Assembly (NCBI GenBank): GCA_003818595.1
Contig: RPQV01000022.1
Span: 1 to 15,827 of the forward strand
DNA from: Calditrichota bacterium
GTDB taxonomy: Bacteria > Zhuqueibacterota > Zhuqueibacteria > Residuimicrobiales > Krinioviventaceae
Direction of reading: 5' to 3'
DNA: 15,827 bases
The number at the start of each line of letters is the position of its first letter. The stretch's first letter is position 1. Both the position numbers and the translations under genes were made by a program. Below the pieces are notes generated by a model that had not been told where the DNA came from, did not search any database, and saw only the letters and a program-made list of their open reading frames with translations. Below, one piece after another: positions 1 through 6,821 of the stretch.

Positions 1-1760
1 ATCTATTCTTACCGCTGATAATTCGCAAAATTTTGACGATCGTCTCTTTATGTTTTGGAATGTGGCTCTCGTTTCGCGCTATGAGCACGCCGATTCCCAA
101 TGTTCTGATCGACAAATTTCTCATTTTTTCTCTTGACGAGCTGGGTTTATTCGCACTTTTTTTTACTCATGTCTTGTCTCTGATCATTCTGATTTTTTCT
201 TTAAATGGATTGAATAAATCCATCGAAAAATCCTTTTTCGTCTGGTATCCTCTCACCGTATCCTTTTGCAGCGGAGTCATCGTAAGTGATCATGCTCTCA
301 GTTTTCTTCTTTTTTGGGGACTGGCGGGTCTTTCGCTGTATGCGTTTGCCCTTTTAGGGAGCGGAGAAGAGACGCCGCAAATGGCCAAAAAGACGTTCAT
401 TTTGATCGGAGGCAGCGATGCCTGCCTTCTGATGGGACTCGCCCTGCTGCAGCATCTGCAGCCCATGGCACAATGGTCCTTGGCAAAAACCTCAATTCCA
501 TTGGCCGGAGGCAATGCTGTTCTCGCGTTTATTTTGCTGCTGATTGCGGCACTGACCAAAGCCGGCGGTTTTCCTTTTCACACCTGGGTACCGGAGTTTT
601 GCAAGGATGCACCGGTTGAAGGAGCCGCTCTTCTCCCCGCATCATTGGATAAACTCCTGGGTATCTTTTTCCTTGCTAAAATGATGACCGGCCTGTTTCA
701 GGTCAGCGTATCAATTCATTTGATCGTGATGACCATCGGTGCATTGACCATCATTACCGCTGTCATGATGGCGATGAATCAGCATAATGCCCGCAAATTG
801 TTGGGTTATCATGCGGTCAGTCAAGTGGGATATATGATTCTGGGCGTCGGTAGCGGCGCAGTGCTGGCCATCGCCGGCGGACTGTTCCACTTGGTCAATC
901 ACACTATTTACAAGTCAAATTTGTTTCTCTCGCTGGGTTCGGTTGAGAAAAGGACGGGTTCGAATGAGTTGAATGATCTGGGCGGATTGGCGCGCAATAT
1001 GCCGATCACGTTTGTCGTCGCCTTGATTGGCGCCTTGTCAATCTCCGGTATTCCGCCTTTTAACGGTTTTTTCTCAAAATGGATGATCTATCAGGGTGTT
1101 TTACAGCACACCGCAACTCTGACGCCGGTGATGCAGTTGTGGTCTTTGCTCTGTCTCATTTTGGCTGTCTTTGGCAGTGCTCTCACGCTCGCCAGTTTTA
1201 TGAAATTCATTTATGCGGTTTTTCTGGGTCGTACCAAGACAAATTTTAATTCCATACGTGAAGCGCCTGTCAACCAATGGTTGGCGACAGGAAGCTTGGC
1301 AATATTGTGTATTGCTTTCGGCATCCTTGCCGTCCCGCTGCCGCTGAAATCATTCATTTTTCCAATTGTCGAAAAGCTGGGTCCCGTTGATTTTCTCGGA
1401 ACCTATCAACCGATGATGATTTTGGCGCTCTTTTTGATTGCATTTCTGTTGGGCTTGGGTATTTTCCTTCTCGTTCGTTGTGTTCGGGTCGACGACATTT
1501 ATCTGGGAGGAATGGCTGCAGAAGAGAGATTTCATCTTCAGGGAACTTCCTTTTATAATGAAATTCGTCGTATGCAGCCATTAGCATCTATTTACCAGGC
1601 TGCTGAGAATAAGCATTTCGATGTTTACGATCTCGGCACGCGATCGACTTTTTCATTCGCACACTTTTTTCAGCGAATCCATGCCGGTTGGCTGCCCATT
1701 TACTTGTTGTTTCTCATCGTTGGTTTGATATTGCTGCTTTTTCTGAGAGAGATTTTTTGA
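1..1760 (+). CDS. NuoL/MrpA-N-like antiporter subunit of a hydrogenase-type complex (5' partial)
   Basis: The frame is open from the first bases (codons begin at base 3), so the gene starts upstream; 585 residues are visible. The TTG at 33 lies inside the hydrophobic N-terminal region and is not a convincing start. It is a polytopic proton-conducting antiporter-like subunit of the complex I/Mrp/group 4 hydrogenase family. Visible hallmarks, in visible-residue numbering: TKAGGFPFHTWVPE (185-198, TM7 Lys186), LLPASLDKLLG (210-220, TM8 Lys217), LLGYHAVSQVGYMILG (266-281), FHLVNH (295-300) and GIPPFNGFFSKW (349-360, Lys359). After the antiporter core come a hydrophilic stretch (about 495-560) and one last membrane helix, as in HyfB/NuoL-type subunits. 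The TM5 motif reads FWGL, lacking the usual glutamate. The next gene supplies the MrpA C-terminal domains, so this pair looks like a split MrpA. Family is firm; the exact complex type is inferred. Confidence 0.9.
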   Translation, partial: LFLPLIIRKILTIVSLCFGMWLSFRAMSTPIPNVLIDKFLIFSLDELGLFALFFTHVLSLIILIFSLNGLNKSIEKSFFVWYPLTVSFCSGVIVSDHALSFLLFWGLAGLSLYAFALLGSGEETPQMAKKTFILIGGSDACLLMGLALLQHLQPMAQWSLAKTSIPLAGGNAVLAFILLLIAALTKAGGFPFHTWVPEFCKDAPVEGAALLPASLDKLLGIFFLAKMMTGLFQVSVSIHLIVMTIGALTIITAVMMAMNQHNARKLLGYHAVSQVGYMILGVGSGAVLAIAGGLFHLVNHTIYKSNLFLSLGSVEKRTGSNELNDLGGLARNMPITFVVALIGALSISGIPPFNGFFSKWMIYQGVLQHTATLTPVMQLWSLLCLILAVFGSALTLASFMKFIYAVFLGRTKTNFNSIREAPVNQWLATGSLAILCIAFGILAVPLPLKSFIFPIVEKLGPVDFLGTYQPMMILALFLIAFLLGLGIFLLVRCVRVDDIYLGGMAAEERFHLQGTSFYNEIRRMQPLASIYQAAENKHFDVYDLGTRSTFSFAHFFQRIHAGWLPIYLLFLIVGLILLLFLREIF

Positions 1761-1785
1761 ACTGGTTTTATAGGCGGAGGCTGAA

Positions 1786-2337
1786 ATGCCGATTGAACTT
1801 TGGTTGAACTTTTTATTTGTACTCATGATCATTGGTTCGATTGTCGCTCTGGAACTAAAGGATGTGTTGTCTTCCATCATCGCAATAGGCGTTGTGGGTT
1901 TAGGTGTTTCCATCTCGTTTTTGTTGCTGCAGGCGCCTGATCTTGCAATTGTGCAGTTCCTCTTTGAAATTTTCTGTGTGGTGATTCTCATCCAGGCATT
2001 TATCCACAAGTCACATCACCAAATGGAATCATCCCGATCCAATCGGTGGCTCACCGCAGCAACCATCCTCACAGCTATTCTGCTCTTCATCGGCTGCCTG
2101 CCGTTGTTTAAAGTGTTGCCTCCCTTTGGAAAACCATTAATGTCCACCGCGCAGTATTATCTCGATCATGGCGCGGAACAGACGGGAGCAGCGAATTTGG
2201 TTTCTTCCATCGTGCTGGATTATCGCGGATACGATACCTTTGGCGAGGTCACGATCCTGTTCACAGCAATCCTGGGTACGTTTACCATTCTACGAAAAAC
2301 AGCCAAAGCCAAACATCACGGAGGTCAGCATGAATAG
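1786..2337 (+). CDS. MrpA C-terminal-like protein (MbhD/DUF4040 + MbhE domains)
   Basis: A 183-residue membrane protein equal to the C-terminal tail of MrpA, or to MbhD and MbhE of archaeal membrane-bound hydrogenase fused in one chain. The first half (about 5-75) is the DUF4040/MbhD part, with APDLAIVQFLFE around 50-61, where MrpA has its conserved Ala-Pro-Asp and following Glu. The second half (about 85-175) is the MbhE part, with SIVLDYRGYDTFGEVTILF at 141-159, the RGxDTxGE signature. In the assembled complex this module is expected to link the antiporter-like subunits and help form the ion path. The ATG at 1786 follows GGAGG at 1776-1780. The 3' end overlaps mrpB by 8 bases. In Pyrococcus the two domains are separate genes and in Mrp antiporters they are part of MrpA, so this fused but detached form is an intermediate arrangement. 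Confidence 0.92.
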   Translation: MPIELWLNFLFVLMIIGSIVALELKDVLSSIIAIGVVGLGVSISFLLLQAPDLAIVQFLFEIFCVVILIQAFIHKSHHQMESSRSNRWLTAATILTAILLFIGCLPLFKVLPPFGKPLMSTAQYYLDHGAEQTGAANLVSSIVLDYRGYDTFGEVTILFTAILGTFTILRKTAKAKHHGGQHE

Positions 2338-2773
2338 CGGGATGACCATCATCGTCAAAACCGTAACCCGGATTACGGTGTGGATGATTCTGTTGTATGG
2401 AATCTATATCATCCTCCACGGCCATTTGACTCCGGGAGGGGGATTCGCCGGCGGCGTGGTTCTCGCCTTGGCTCTGTTGAATGTGCTCCTTGCCTACGGC
2501 CGCTCATACACATTTCAATGGTTGCGGTTGCCCTGGCTGGAACATGTAGAATCCGCGAGTGCTCTTTTGTATCTGGTGGTGGGTCTTTTAGGAATACTGT
2601 GGGGTGGCACTTTTTTTTACAATTTTATCAGCAAAGGTAGTCTTTACCATCTGCTGAGTGCCGGTACGCTGCCCATTTTGAATATTATCATCGGTTTAAA
2701 AGTGGCTTTGTCGTTGTTTCTGGTTGTCTGGGTACTGGCCGAAGCCAGGACATCAAAAGGAGATGCCGCATGA
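2330..2773 (+). CDS. mrpB: MrpB/MbhF-like antiporter subunit
   Basis: A 147-residue subunit with about four membrane helices. The family signature GHLTPGGGFAGG sits at residues 31-42; a later conserved stretch, SAGTLPILNIIIGLKV, is near 110-125. It corresponds to MrpB of Mrp antiporters and MbhF of membrane-bound hydrogenases, which form part of the sodium/proton translocation unit. The frame is open further upstream to an ATG at 2168, but that would overlap the preceding gene by 170 bases. The ATG at 2330 has GGAGG at 2320-2324 and gives a normal family length, so it is chosen. It overlaps the previous gene by 8 bases and meets mrpC in an ATGA overlap, indicating translational coupling. Confidence 0.95.
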   Translation: MNSGMTIIVKTVTRITVWMILLYGIYIILHGHLTPGGGFAGGVVLALALLNVLLAYGRSYTFQWLRLPWLEHVESASALLYLVVGLLGILWGGTFFYNFISKGSLYHLLSAGTLPILNIIIGLKVALSLFLVVWVLAEARTSKGDAA

Positions 2774-3108
2774 CACTTTATCTTTTATGTTTTGCCCTGT
2801 TCCTGGTTGGATTATACGGCGTCATTGCAAAACGGGATTTGATCAAAATTATCCTGTCCATGGGCATTCTGGGATATGCCGTGAATCTTTTTCTTGTCCT
2901 TGTAGGCTACCGTCAGGGAGGCCACTATCCGATTTTGGAAGGTCAAAATCCTGTTCCGGTGATGGTCGATCCGCTGCCGCAGGCGCTGGTGCTCACCTCT
3001 ATCGTAATTGAGTTGGGTTCGACAGCGATGGTGGTGGCTTTGGCGATTCGACTTTTCCAAAAATATCAAACATTTGATATATCGAAAATAAGGAGGCTGC
3101 GAGGATGA
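2770..3108 (+). CDS. mrpC: MrpC/MbhG (NuoK-like) subunit
   Basis: A 112-residue, three-helix subunit of the MrpC/NuoK family. The conserved stretch DPLPQALVLTSIVIEL (residues 67-82) is the MrpC hallmark; the preceding soluble loop with PILEGQNPVPV is also typical. In the complex, NuoK-like subunits carry charged residues in the middle of the membrane that belong to the central ion-transfer axis. Glu81, in the third helix, is a candidate for such a residue (inference). The start is an ATGA overlap with mrpB, with AAAGGAG at 2756-2762. The end overlaps the mrpD start by four bases (ATGA). Confidence 0.95.
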   Translation: MTLYLLCFALFLVGLYGVIAKRDLIKIILSMGILGYAVNLFLVLVGYRQGGHYPILEGQNPVPVMVDPLPQALVLTSIVIELGSTAMVVALAIRLFQKYQTFDISKIRRLRG

Positions 3109-4577
3109 TGCACCCTTATTTCATCATAATACCGCTCTGCACGGCATTTCTGATCACCTTCATCGCCGGCAAAAATGACCGAATCGCCATTGTCTTATCG
3201 CTTCTGGCAACATCGATCATGCTGGCGATCGCTTTGGTGATCTATCCCGGTTTAAACGATCGATGTCTGGTTTATGAGATGGGAAATTGGCCGTTGCCAT
3301 TTGGAATTGCGCTGGTTTTGGATTCATTTTCCGGTTTTATGCTGGTTGTCGTTCTGCTGTTGGCCGTCACCTCTTTATTATACTCGATGCCTTATCTTGA
3401 GATGGTCGGCCGCGATTGGAAGTATTATGCGCTCTTTATGCTCATGCTCGCAGGTATGTGCGGCGTCGTGTTGACCGGAGACATCTTTAATCTATTTGTT
3501 TTCATGGAAATCGGTCTGTTGGCCGCCTTTGCTCTGGTCGCCTTTGGCTGCCAGGCTGAAGAATACGAGGCTTCCTTCAAATACGCGGTCATGGGAACAG
3601 TTTCCTCGACGCTGATCTTATTCGGCATCGCCATTCTTTACAGCTCAACGTCAACTCTGACCATGGCAAAAATTGCCGCTCTGCTGCCCGACTTGTCGCC
3701 GAAAGTGGTGTGGGGTGCAGGTGCACTTTTGTTGGCCGGATTTGGCTTAAAATCCGCCATCATGCCGTTTCATGCCTGGCTTCCTGACGCCCATTCCTCC
3801 GCGCCCGCACCCATTTCCGCCATGCTTTCCGGTGTTCTTATCAAAGCCCTGGGGATTTACGTACTCGTACGTCTTTTCTACAATGTCTTCGGCGCTCCGC
3901 AGCTCTTTATGCAAATATTCGTGCTTCTCGGCCTGCTGTCGATTATCATCGGCGTTTTGCTGGCGATCGCTCAATGGGATATGAAACGTCTGCTCGCGTA
4001 TCACAGCATCAGTCAGGTCGGATATATTATTCTTGGGATCGGTTTGGGCACACCTTTGGCCATCTTGGGAGCTGTTTACCATTTGTTCAATCATGCCCTA
4101 TTCAAAGGATTGCTGTTTTATAATGCCGGTGCAGTCGAAGTCGCCCTCGGTACCCGCAACTTGAAACGCATGGGCAATTTGATTCGCGCGCTTCCGATAG
4201 CGAGCCATACCTCAATGGTTGCCTCATTGTCGATTGCCGGAATTCCACCGTTCAATGGATTCTTCAGCAAGCTGATCATCATCATCGCGGCTATACAGGC
4301 CGATCGTCCGATCGCCGCATTGATTGCCATGATCGGCAGCATTTTAACGCTCGCATCCTTTATGAAAGTGCAGCGATACGGCTTTCGCGGCGAGCGGGCC
4401 ATCGATAAAGTGATGCCGGTCGGTTGGGGAATGAACGCGGCCATGATCATCCTGGCCTTGTTGTGTGTGCTCAGCAGCCTGATGATTGTACCGGGCATCA
4501 AAGAGATCGTTCTTGATCCAGTGGTGACGGTGATTGCCGGGAAAACCCATTATATTCAGCTCGTTCTGGGGAGGTAG
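3105..4577 (+). CDS. mrpD: MrpD/MbhH-like antiporter subunit
   Basis: A 490-residue polytopic antiporter-like subunit, full length for MrpD/NuoN-type proteins. Functional landmarks present: TM5 glutamate in GDIFNLFVFMEI (Glu135), TM7 lysine in GLKSAIMPFHAWLPDAH (Lys216), TM8 lysine in LIKALG (Lys247), the KRLLAYHSISQVGYIILG segment (294-311) and IPPFNGFFSKL (380-390, Lys389). These are the residues tied to proton or sodium translocation in complex I and Mrp. The ATG at 3105 is followed directly by another at 3108; AGGAGG at 3091-3096 serves either. It overlaps mrpC by four bases and ends three bases before mrpE. Unlike the first antiporter-like subunit of this operon, all key charged positions are kept, so this one is the likely ion pump. 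Confidence 0.96.
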   Translation: MMHPYFIIIPLCTAFLITFIAGKNDRIAIVLSLLATSIMLAIALVIYPGLNDRCLVYEMGNWPLPFGIALVLDSFSGFMLVVVLLLAVTSLLYSMPYLEMVGRDWKYYALFMLMLAGMCGVVLTGDIFNLFVFMEIGLLAAFALVAFGCQAEEYEASFKYAVMGTVSSTLILFGIAILYSSTSTLTMAKIAALLPDLSPKVVWGAGALLLAGFGLKSAIMPFHAWLPDAHSSAPAPISAMLSGVLIKALGIYVLVRLFYNVFGAPQLFMQIFVLLGLLSIIIGVLLAIAQWDMKRLLAYHSISQVGYIILGIGLGTPLAILGAVYHLFNHALFKGLLFYNAGAVEVALGTRNLKRMGNLIRALPIASHTSMVASLSIAGIPPFNGFFSKLIIIIAAIQADRPIAALIAMIGSILTLASFMKVQRYGFRGERAIDKVMPVGWGMNAAMIILALLCVLSSLMIVPGIKEIVLDPVVTVIAGKTHYIQLVLGR

Positions 4578-4579
4578 AG

Positions 4580-5086
4580 ATGTCGCTCAAATGGAAAAGC
4601 CGTTTAATCGTCTTTCTGCTCTCTTTGTTGGTGTGGCTTGCATTAACCAGTTGGCGGGATGTGCAGGAAATCGTCGCCGCGATCGTCGTTGCAGCTTTGG
4701 TTTCGCTTGCCGCCGGTCATTTTTTGATCACAACGCATAAACAGAAACATCTGTTAGTACGCTGGTTCGCAGCAGTAACCTATTTCTTTTTGTTCCTTCG
4801 GGAAATGATTAAAGCGAATGTACATGTCGCCTATATCGTACTCCATCCACTTCTGCCGATCAAACCCGGAATTGTGAAAATTAAAACCCGCCTCACCAAA
4901 GATGTGGCGATGACCGTGCTCACGAACTCGATCACCCTGACACCGGGAACATTGACGGTGGATATTAATCCGCAGGCGCAGGAAATCTATATTCACTGGA
5001 TTGACGTCAAAGCAACTGATGTTGAAACATGCTCAAAACAGATCGGCGCACAGTTTGAGAAAAAATTGAAAGAGGTGTTTGAATGA
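4580..5086 (+). CDS. mrpE: MrpE/MbhA-like subunit
   Basis: A 168-residue MrpE-family protein. Two or three membrane helices occupy the N-terminal half, then comes a small soluble domain. The signature TVLTNSITLTPGTLTVDI (residues about 112-129) closely matches the conserved MrpE motif. MrpE, F and G form a small-helix bundle needed for sodium/proton exchange in Mrp and for the sodium-translocating part of Mbh-type hydrogenases. The ATG at 4580 follows GGGGAGG at 4568-4574, which overlaps the end of mrpD. The 3' end overlaps mrpF by four bases (ATGA). Confidence 0.95.
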   Translation: MSLKWKSRLIVFLLSLLVWLALTSWRDVQEIVAAIVVAALVSLAAGHFLITTHKQKHLLVRWFAAVTYFFLFLREMIKANVHVAYIVLHPLLPIKPGIVKIKTRLTKDVAMTVLTNSITLTPGTLTVDINPQAQEIYIHWIDVKATDVETCSKQIGAQFEKKLKEVFE

Positions 5087-5421
5087 AAGTTTTGCGCTGG
5101 ATTGTCGGTCTCGTGTTCATCGGCATATTTTTCGGTCTGAACTTTTATTACTATCACGGGCCGTTTATCGCCAAATTGATTAATATCCTCTTGTTCAGCG
5201 CCATATTTGTGCTTTACCGAGTGGTTATCGGTCCATCGGCTGCTGACCGCATTGTTGCAGTCGATATTCTAGGCGTGCTGTCGATTGGATTGTTGTCATT
5301 ATTCGGACTATTTTTTAACCAGGGCTTTTTTATGGATGTTGGTCTGATTTGGGCTCTGATGAGTTTCGTTGCATCGATTGCATTTGCCAAAATACTCGAA
5401 GGGAGATCCATCGATGATTAG
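5083..5421 (+). CDS. mrpF: MrpF/MbhB-like subunit
   Basis: A 112-residue, three-helix protein with the MrpF signature GPSAADRIVAVD (residues about 50-62) near the end of helix 2. It belongs to the MrpEFG cluster of the sodium/proton antiporter module. Its length is slightly above the usual 85-95 residues because of an N-terminal hydrophobic stretch (about 5-20) that reads like an additional helix or long leader. The ATG start overlaps the mrpE stop as ATGA, with AAAGAGGTG just upstream. The stop overlaps the start of mrpG by eight bases. Confidence 0.94.
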   Translation: MKVLRWIVGLVFIGIFFGLNFYYYHGPFIAKLINILLFSAIFVLYRVVIGPSAADRIVAVDILGVLSIGLLSLFGLFFNQGFFMDVGLIWALMSFVASIAFAKILEGRSIDD

Positions 5422-5761
5422 AGAAATTGTGGGTATGGTGTTCATCAGCATAGGAATATTATTTGATTTTCTCGGCGTATTGGGATTGGTACGTCTTCCG
5501 GATGTCTATAATCGCTTGCAGGCAGCCACCAAGTGCGTCACGTTCGGATCCGCCGGAATTTTATTCGGTATTTTTATTATTCAAGGATTCACCAGTTTTG
5601 GATTCAAAGCGCTGCTGGGAATTGTGTTTATATTCCTCACCTCACCGGTCGCCGCCCATGCGATTGCCCGAGCAGCTCATAAAAGCCGCATCCCGCTCAC
5701 GCCGTTGACGGTGATCGATTGTTATGAAGCTGATCATGAATTGAAAGACAAAGTTGATTGA
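5414..5761 (+). CDS. mrpG: MrpG/MbhC-like subunit
   Basis: A 115-residue MrpG-family protein: GLVRLPDVYNRLQAATKC (residues 24-41) and LTSPVAAHAIARAA (75-88) are the two family hallmarks, lying on either side of a central helix pair. It completes the Mrp set in this operon. The frame is open upstream to an ATG at 5369, inside mrpF. The ATG at 5414 is preferred because GGGAG lies at 5401-5405 and the protein then begins just before its first helix, as in other MrpG proteins. The gene order E-F-G after D is that of Mrp antiporter operons; in Pyrococcus mbh the equivalent A-B-C come first. Confidence 0.94.
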   Translation: MIREIVGMVFISIGILFDFLGVLGLVRLPDVYNRLQAATKCVTFGSAGILFGIFIIQGFTSFGFKALLGIVFIFLTSPVAAHAIARAAHKSRIPLTPLTVIDCYEADHELKDKVD

Positions 5762-5770
5762 GGAGATCCT

Positions 5771-6394
5771 ATGATATTGCCCAAGCTTCGCGAGATCAAG
5801 GAAGCGCTCACATCATTTTTTTCAGCGCCCTATACCACAAAATTTCCATTCGAGCCGCATACACCGGAACCGGAATTCCGCGGTCTGCCCAGATACCATG
5901 CTGAGAGTTGCGTGGGTTGCGGATCCTGCGCTCAGGTATGTCCGCCGCAAGCCATCACAATGACGGATGATCAAACCGCGGGGGTGCGTACTTTGACTGT
6001 CGATTATGCGTCATGTATTCACTGTGGACAATGCGAAGAACATTGTATTACCGGCCAGGGCATAAAGCTTTCTACGGAATATTCAATTTCAGTAATGGAT
6101 TTAAAAGCACCTGAAATGTTCGAATCAGTGCAGAAAGAATTGCTTTACTGCGAAGCCTGCAGAGTCGTTGTGGCGCCGCGGGATCAGTTAAAGTGGATTA
6201 AAAACCGTCTCGGCGCAAAAGCCTATGCGCACCCCAATCTCCTGTTGGAAAGCCAGAAAGAGTTTTTCGGACTTGCTCCCGCAAAAAGCAAATCGCGCTT
6301 GCGACGGGAAGATCAGGTCAAAGTATTATGCCCCAAATGCCGGCACAAAGTGGTGGTAGAGGATGAATTTTACGGATTTCAAAAAAACGATTAG
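5771..6394 (+). CDS. NuoI/HycF-like 2x[4Fe-4S] electron-transfer subunit with extra Cys pairs
   Basis: A 207-residue peripheral iron-sulfur subunit. Two adjacent ferredoxin motifs bind [4Fe-4S] clusters: Cys47, 50, 53, 57 (CVGCGSCAQVCP) and Cys82, 85, 88, 92 (CIHCGQCEEHC, with Ile in place of the usual Pro after the last Cys). This is the arrangement of NuoI, HycF/HyfH and MbhN, which pass electrons from ferredoxin to the hydrogenase small subunit. The C-terminal third adds two CxxC pairs, CEAC (127-130) and CPKC (187-190), which could form a zinc-ribbon or rubredoxin-like site. No membrane helix is evident. The ATG at 5771 follows AGGAG at 5761-5765, nine bases after mrpG. The 3' end overlaps the protease gene by 32 bases. 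Its presence strongly suggests the Mrp genes belong to an electron-transfer complex rather than a plain antiporter. Confidence 0.92.
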   Translation: MILPKLREIKEALTSFFSAPYTTKFPFEPHTPEPEFRGLPRYHAESCVGCGSCAQVCPPQAITMTDDQTAGVRTLTVDYASCIHCGQCEEHCITGQGIKLSTEYSISVMDLKAPEMFESVQKELLYCEACRVVVAPRDQLKWIKNRLGAKAYAHPNLLLESQKEFFGLAPAKSKSRLRREDQVKVLCPKCRHKVVVEDEFYGFQKND

Positions 6395-6821
6395 TCACAC
6401 AGCAGATAAAATTGTATTTGTAGGATTGGGAAATCAAGCCCGCGGCGATGATGCCGCGGGCTTGATGTTTTTAACCGAGCTGCAAAAGCGATCGGAATAC
6501 CGCAAGTCGGTTTTTATCAACGCGGGCGCCAATCCGGAAAACTATTTGGAAGCCATACTACAAAGCCATCCGAAATTGGTGGTCTTCATAGACGCAGTGG
6601 ATGGCATTGATTCAACCGCTGAGATGGGATGGATAGAGCCCGCCGATTTGGATAATGCACGGATCAGCACACATGCTTTTAATATTGCTTTGATTGAACA
6701 ATATCTCAAGTCCTGCCAACGTTTGGAAGTAAAATATTTCGGTCTGCGGTCAACGGATCGAAAAATCGGGAGCCCCGTTTCAACTCACTTGCTGCGTGCG
6801 CTGGAGCAGTTCTTCAGCTGA
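6363..6821 (+). CDS. [NiFe]-hydrogenase maturation protease, HycI/HybD family
   Basis: A 152-residue endopeptidase of the HycI/HybD family, which trims the C-terminus of the hydrogenase large subunit after nickel insertion. The N-terminal motif GLGNQARGDDAAG (21-33) supplies the first metal ligand; Asp77 in VVFIDAVD and His104 in STHAFN match the other two nickel-probing ligands known for the family. The INAGANPENYL segment (52-62) resembles HycI. Length is normal. The start lies 32 bases inside the preceding gene with only a weak ribosome site, suggesting coupling. A perfect hairpin with a T-run lies within the codons for the first metal motif. The gene implies that an upstream large subunit has a cleavable C-terminal extension. 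The 3' end overlaps the convergent neighbour by 8 bases. Confidence 0.93.
   Translation: MNFTDFKKTISHTADKIVFVGLGNQARGDDAAGLMFLTELQKRSEYRKSVFINAGANPENYLEAILQSHPKLVVFIDAVDGIDSTAEMGWIEPADLDNARISTHAFNIALIEQYLKSCQRLEVKYFGLRSTDRKIGSPVSTHLLRALEQFFS
6433..6472 (+). terminator. Intragenic perfect hairpin followed by T-run (terminator-like)
   Basis: ATCAAGCCCGCGGC (6433-6446) and GCCGCGGGCTTGAT (6453-6466) are perfectly complementary, with a 6-base loop GATGAT. The stem is GC-rich and is followed after one G by five Ts (6468-6472). This is the form of a Rho-independent terminator on the plus strand, but it lies about 70 bases inside the maturation protease gene. Whether it terminates, attenuates or only shapes the mRNA is not known. 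Confidence 0.5.

Noticed and set aside
2168..2329. Upstream extension of mrpB to an ATG at 2168
   Set aside because: It would overlap the preceding conserved gene by 170 bases and add a hydrophilic stretch unlike MrpB; GGAGG before 2330 fixes the start.
1..6821. A plain Mrp sodium/proton antiporter operon
   Set aside because: The NuoI/HycF-like iron-sulfur subunit and the HycI-family maturation protease continue the same coupled operon, which a stand-alone antiporter would not need.
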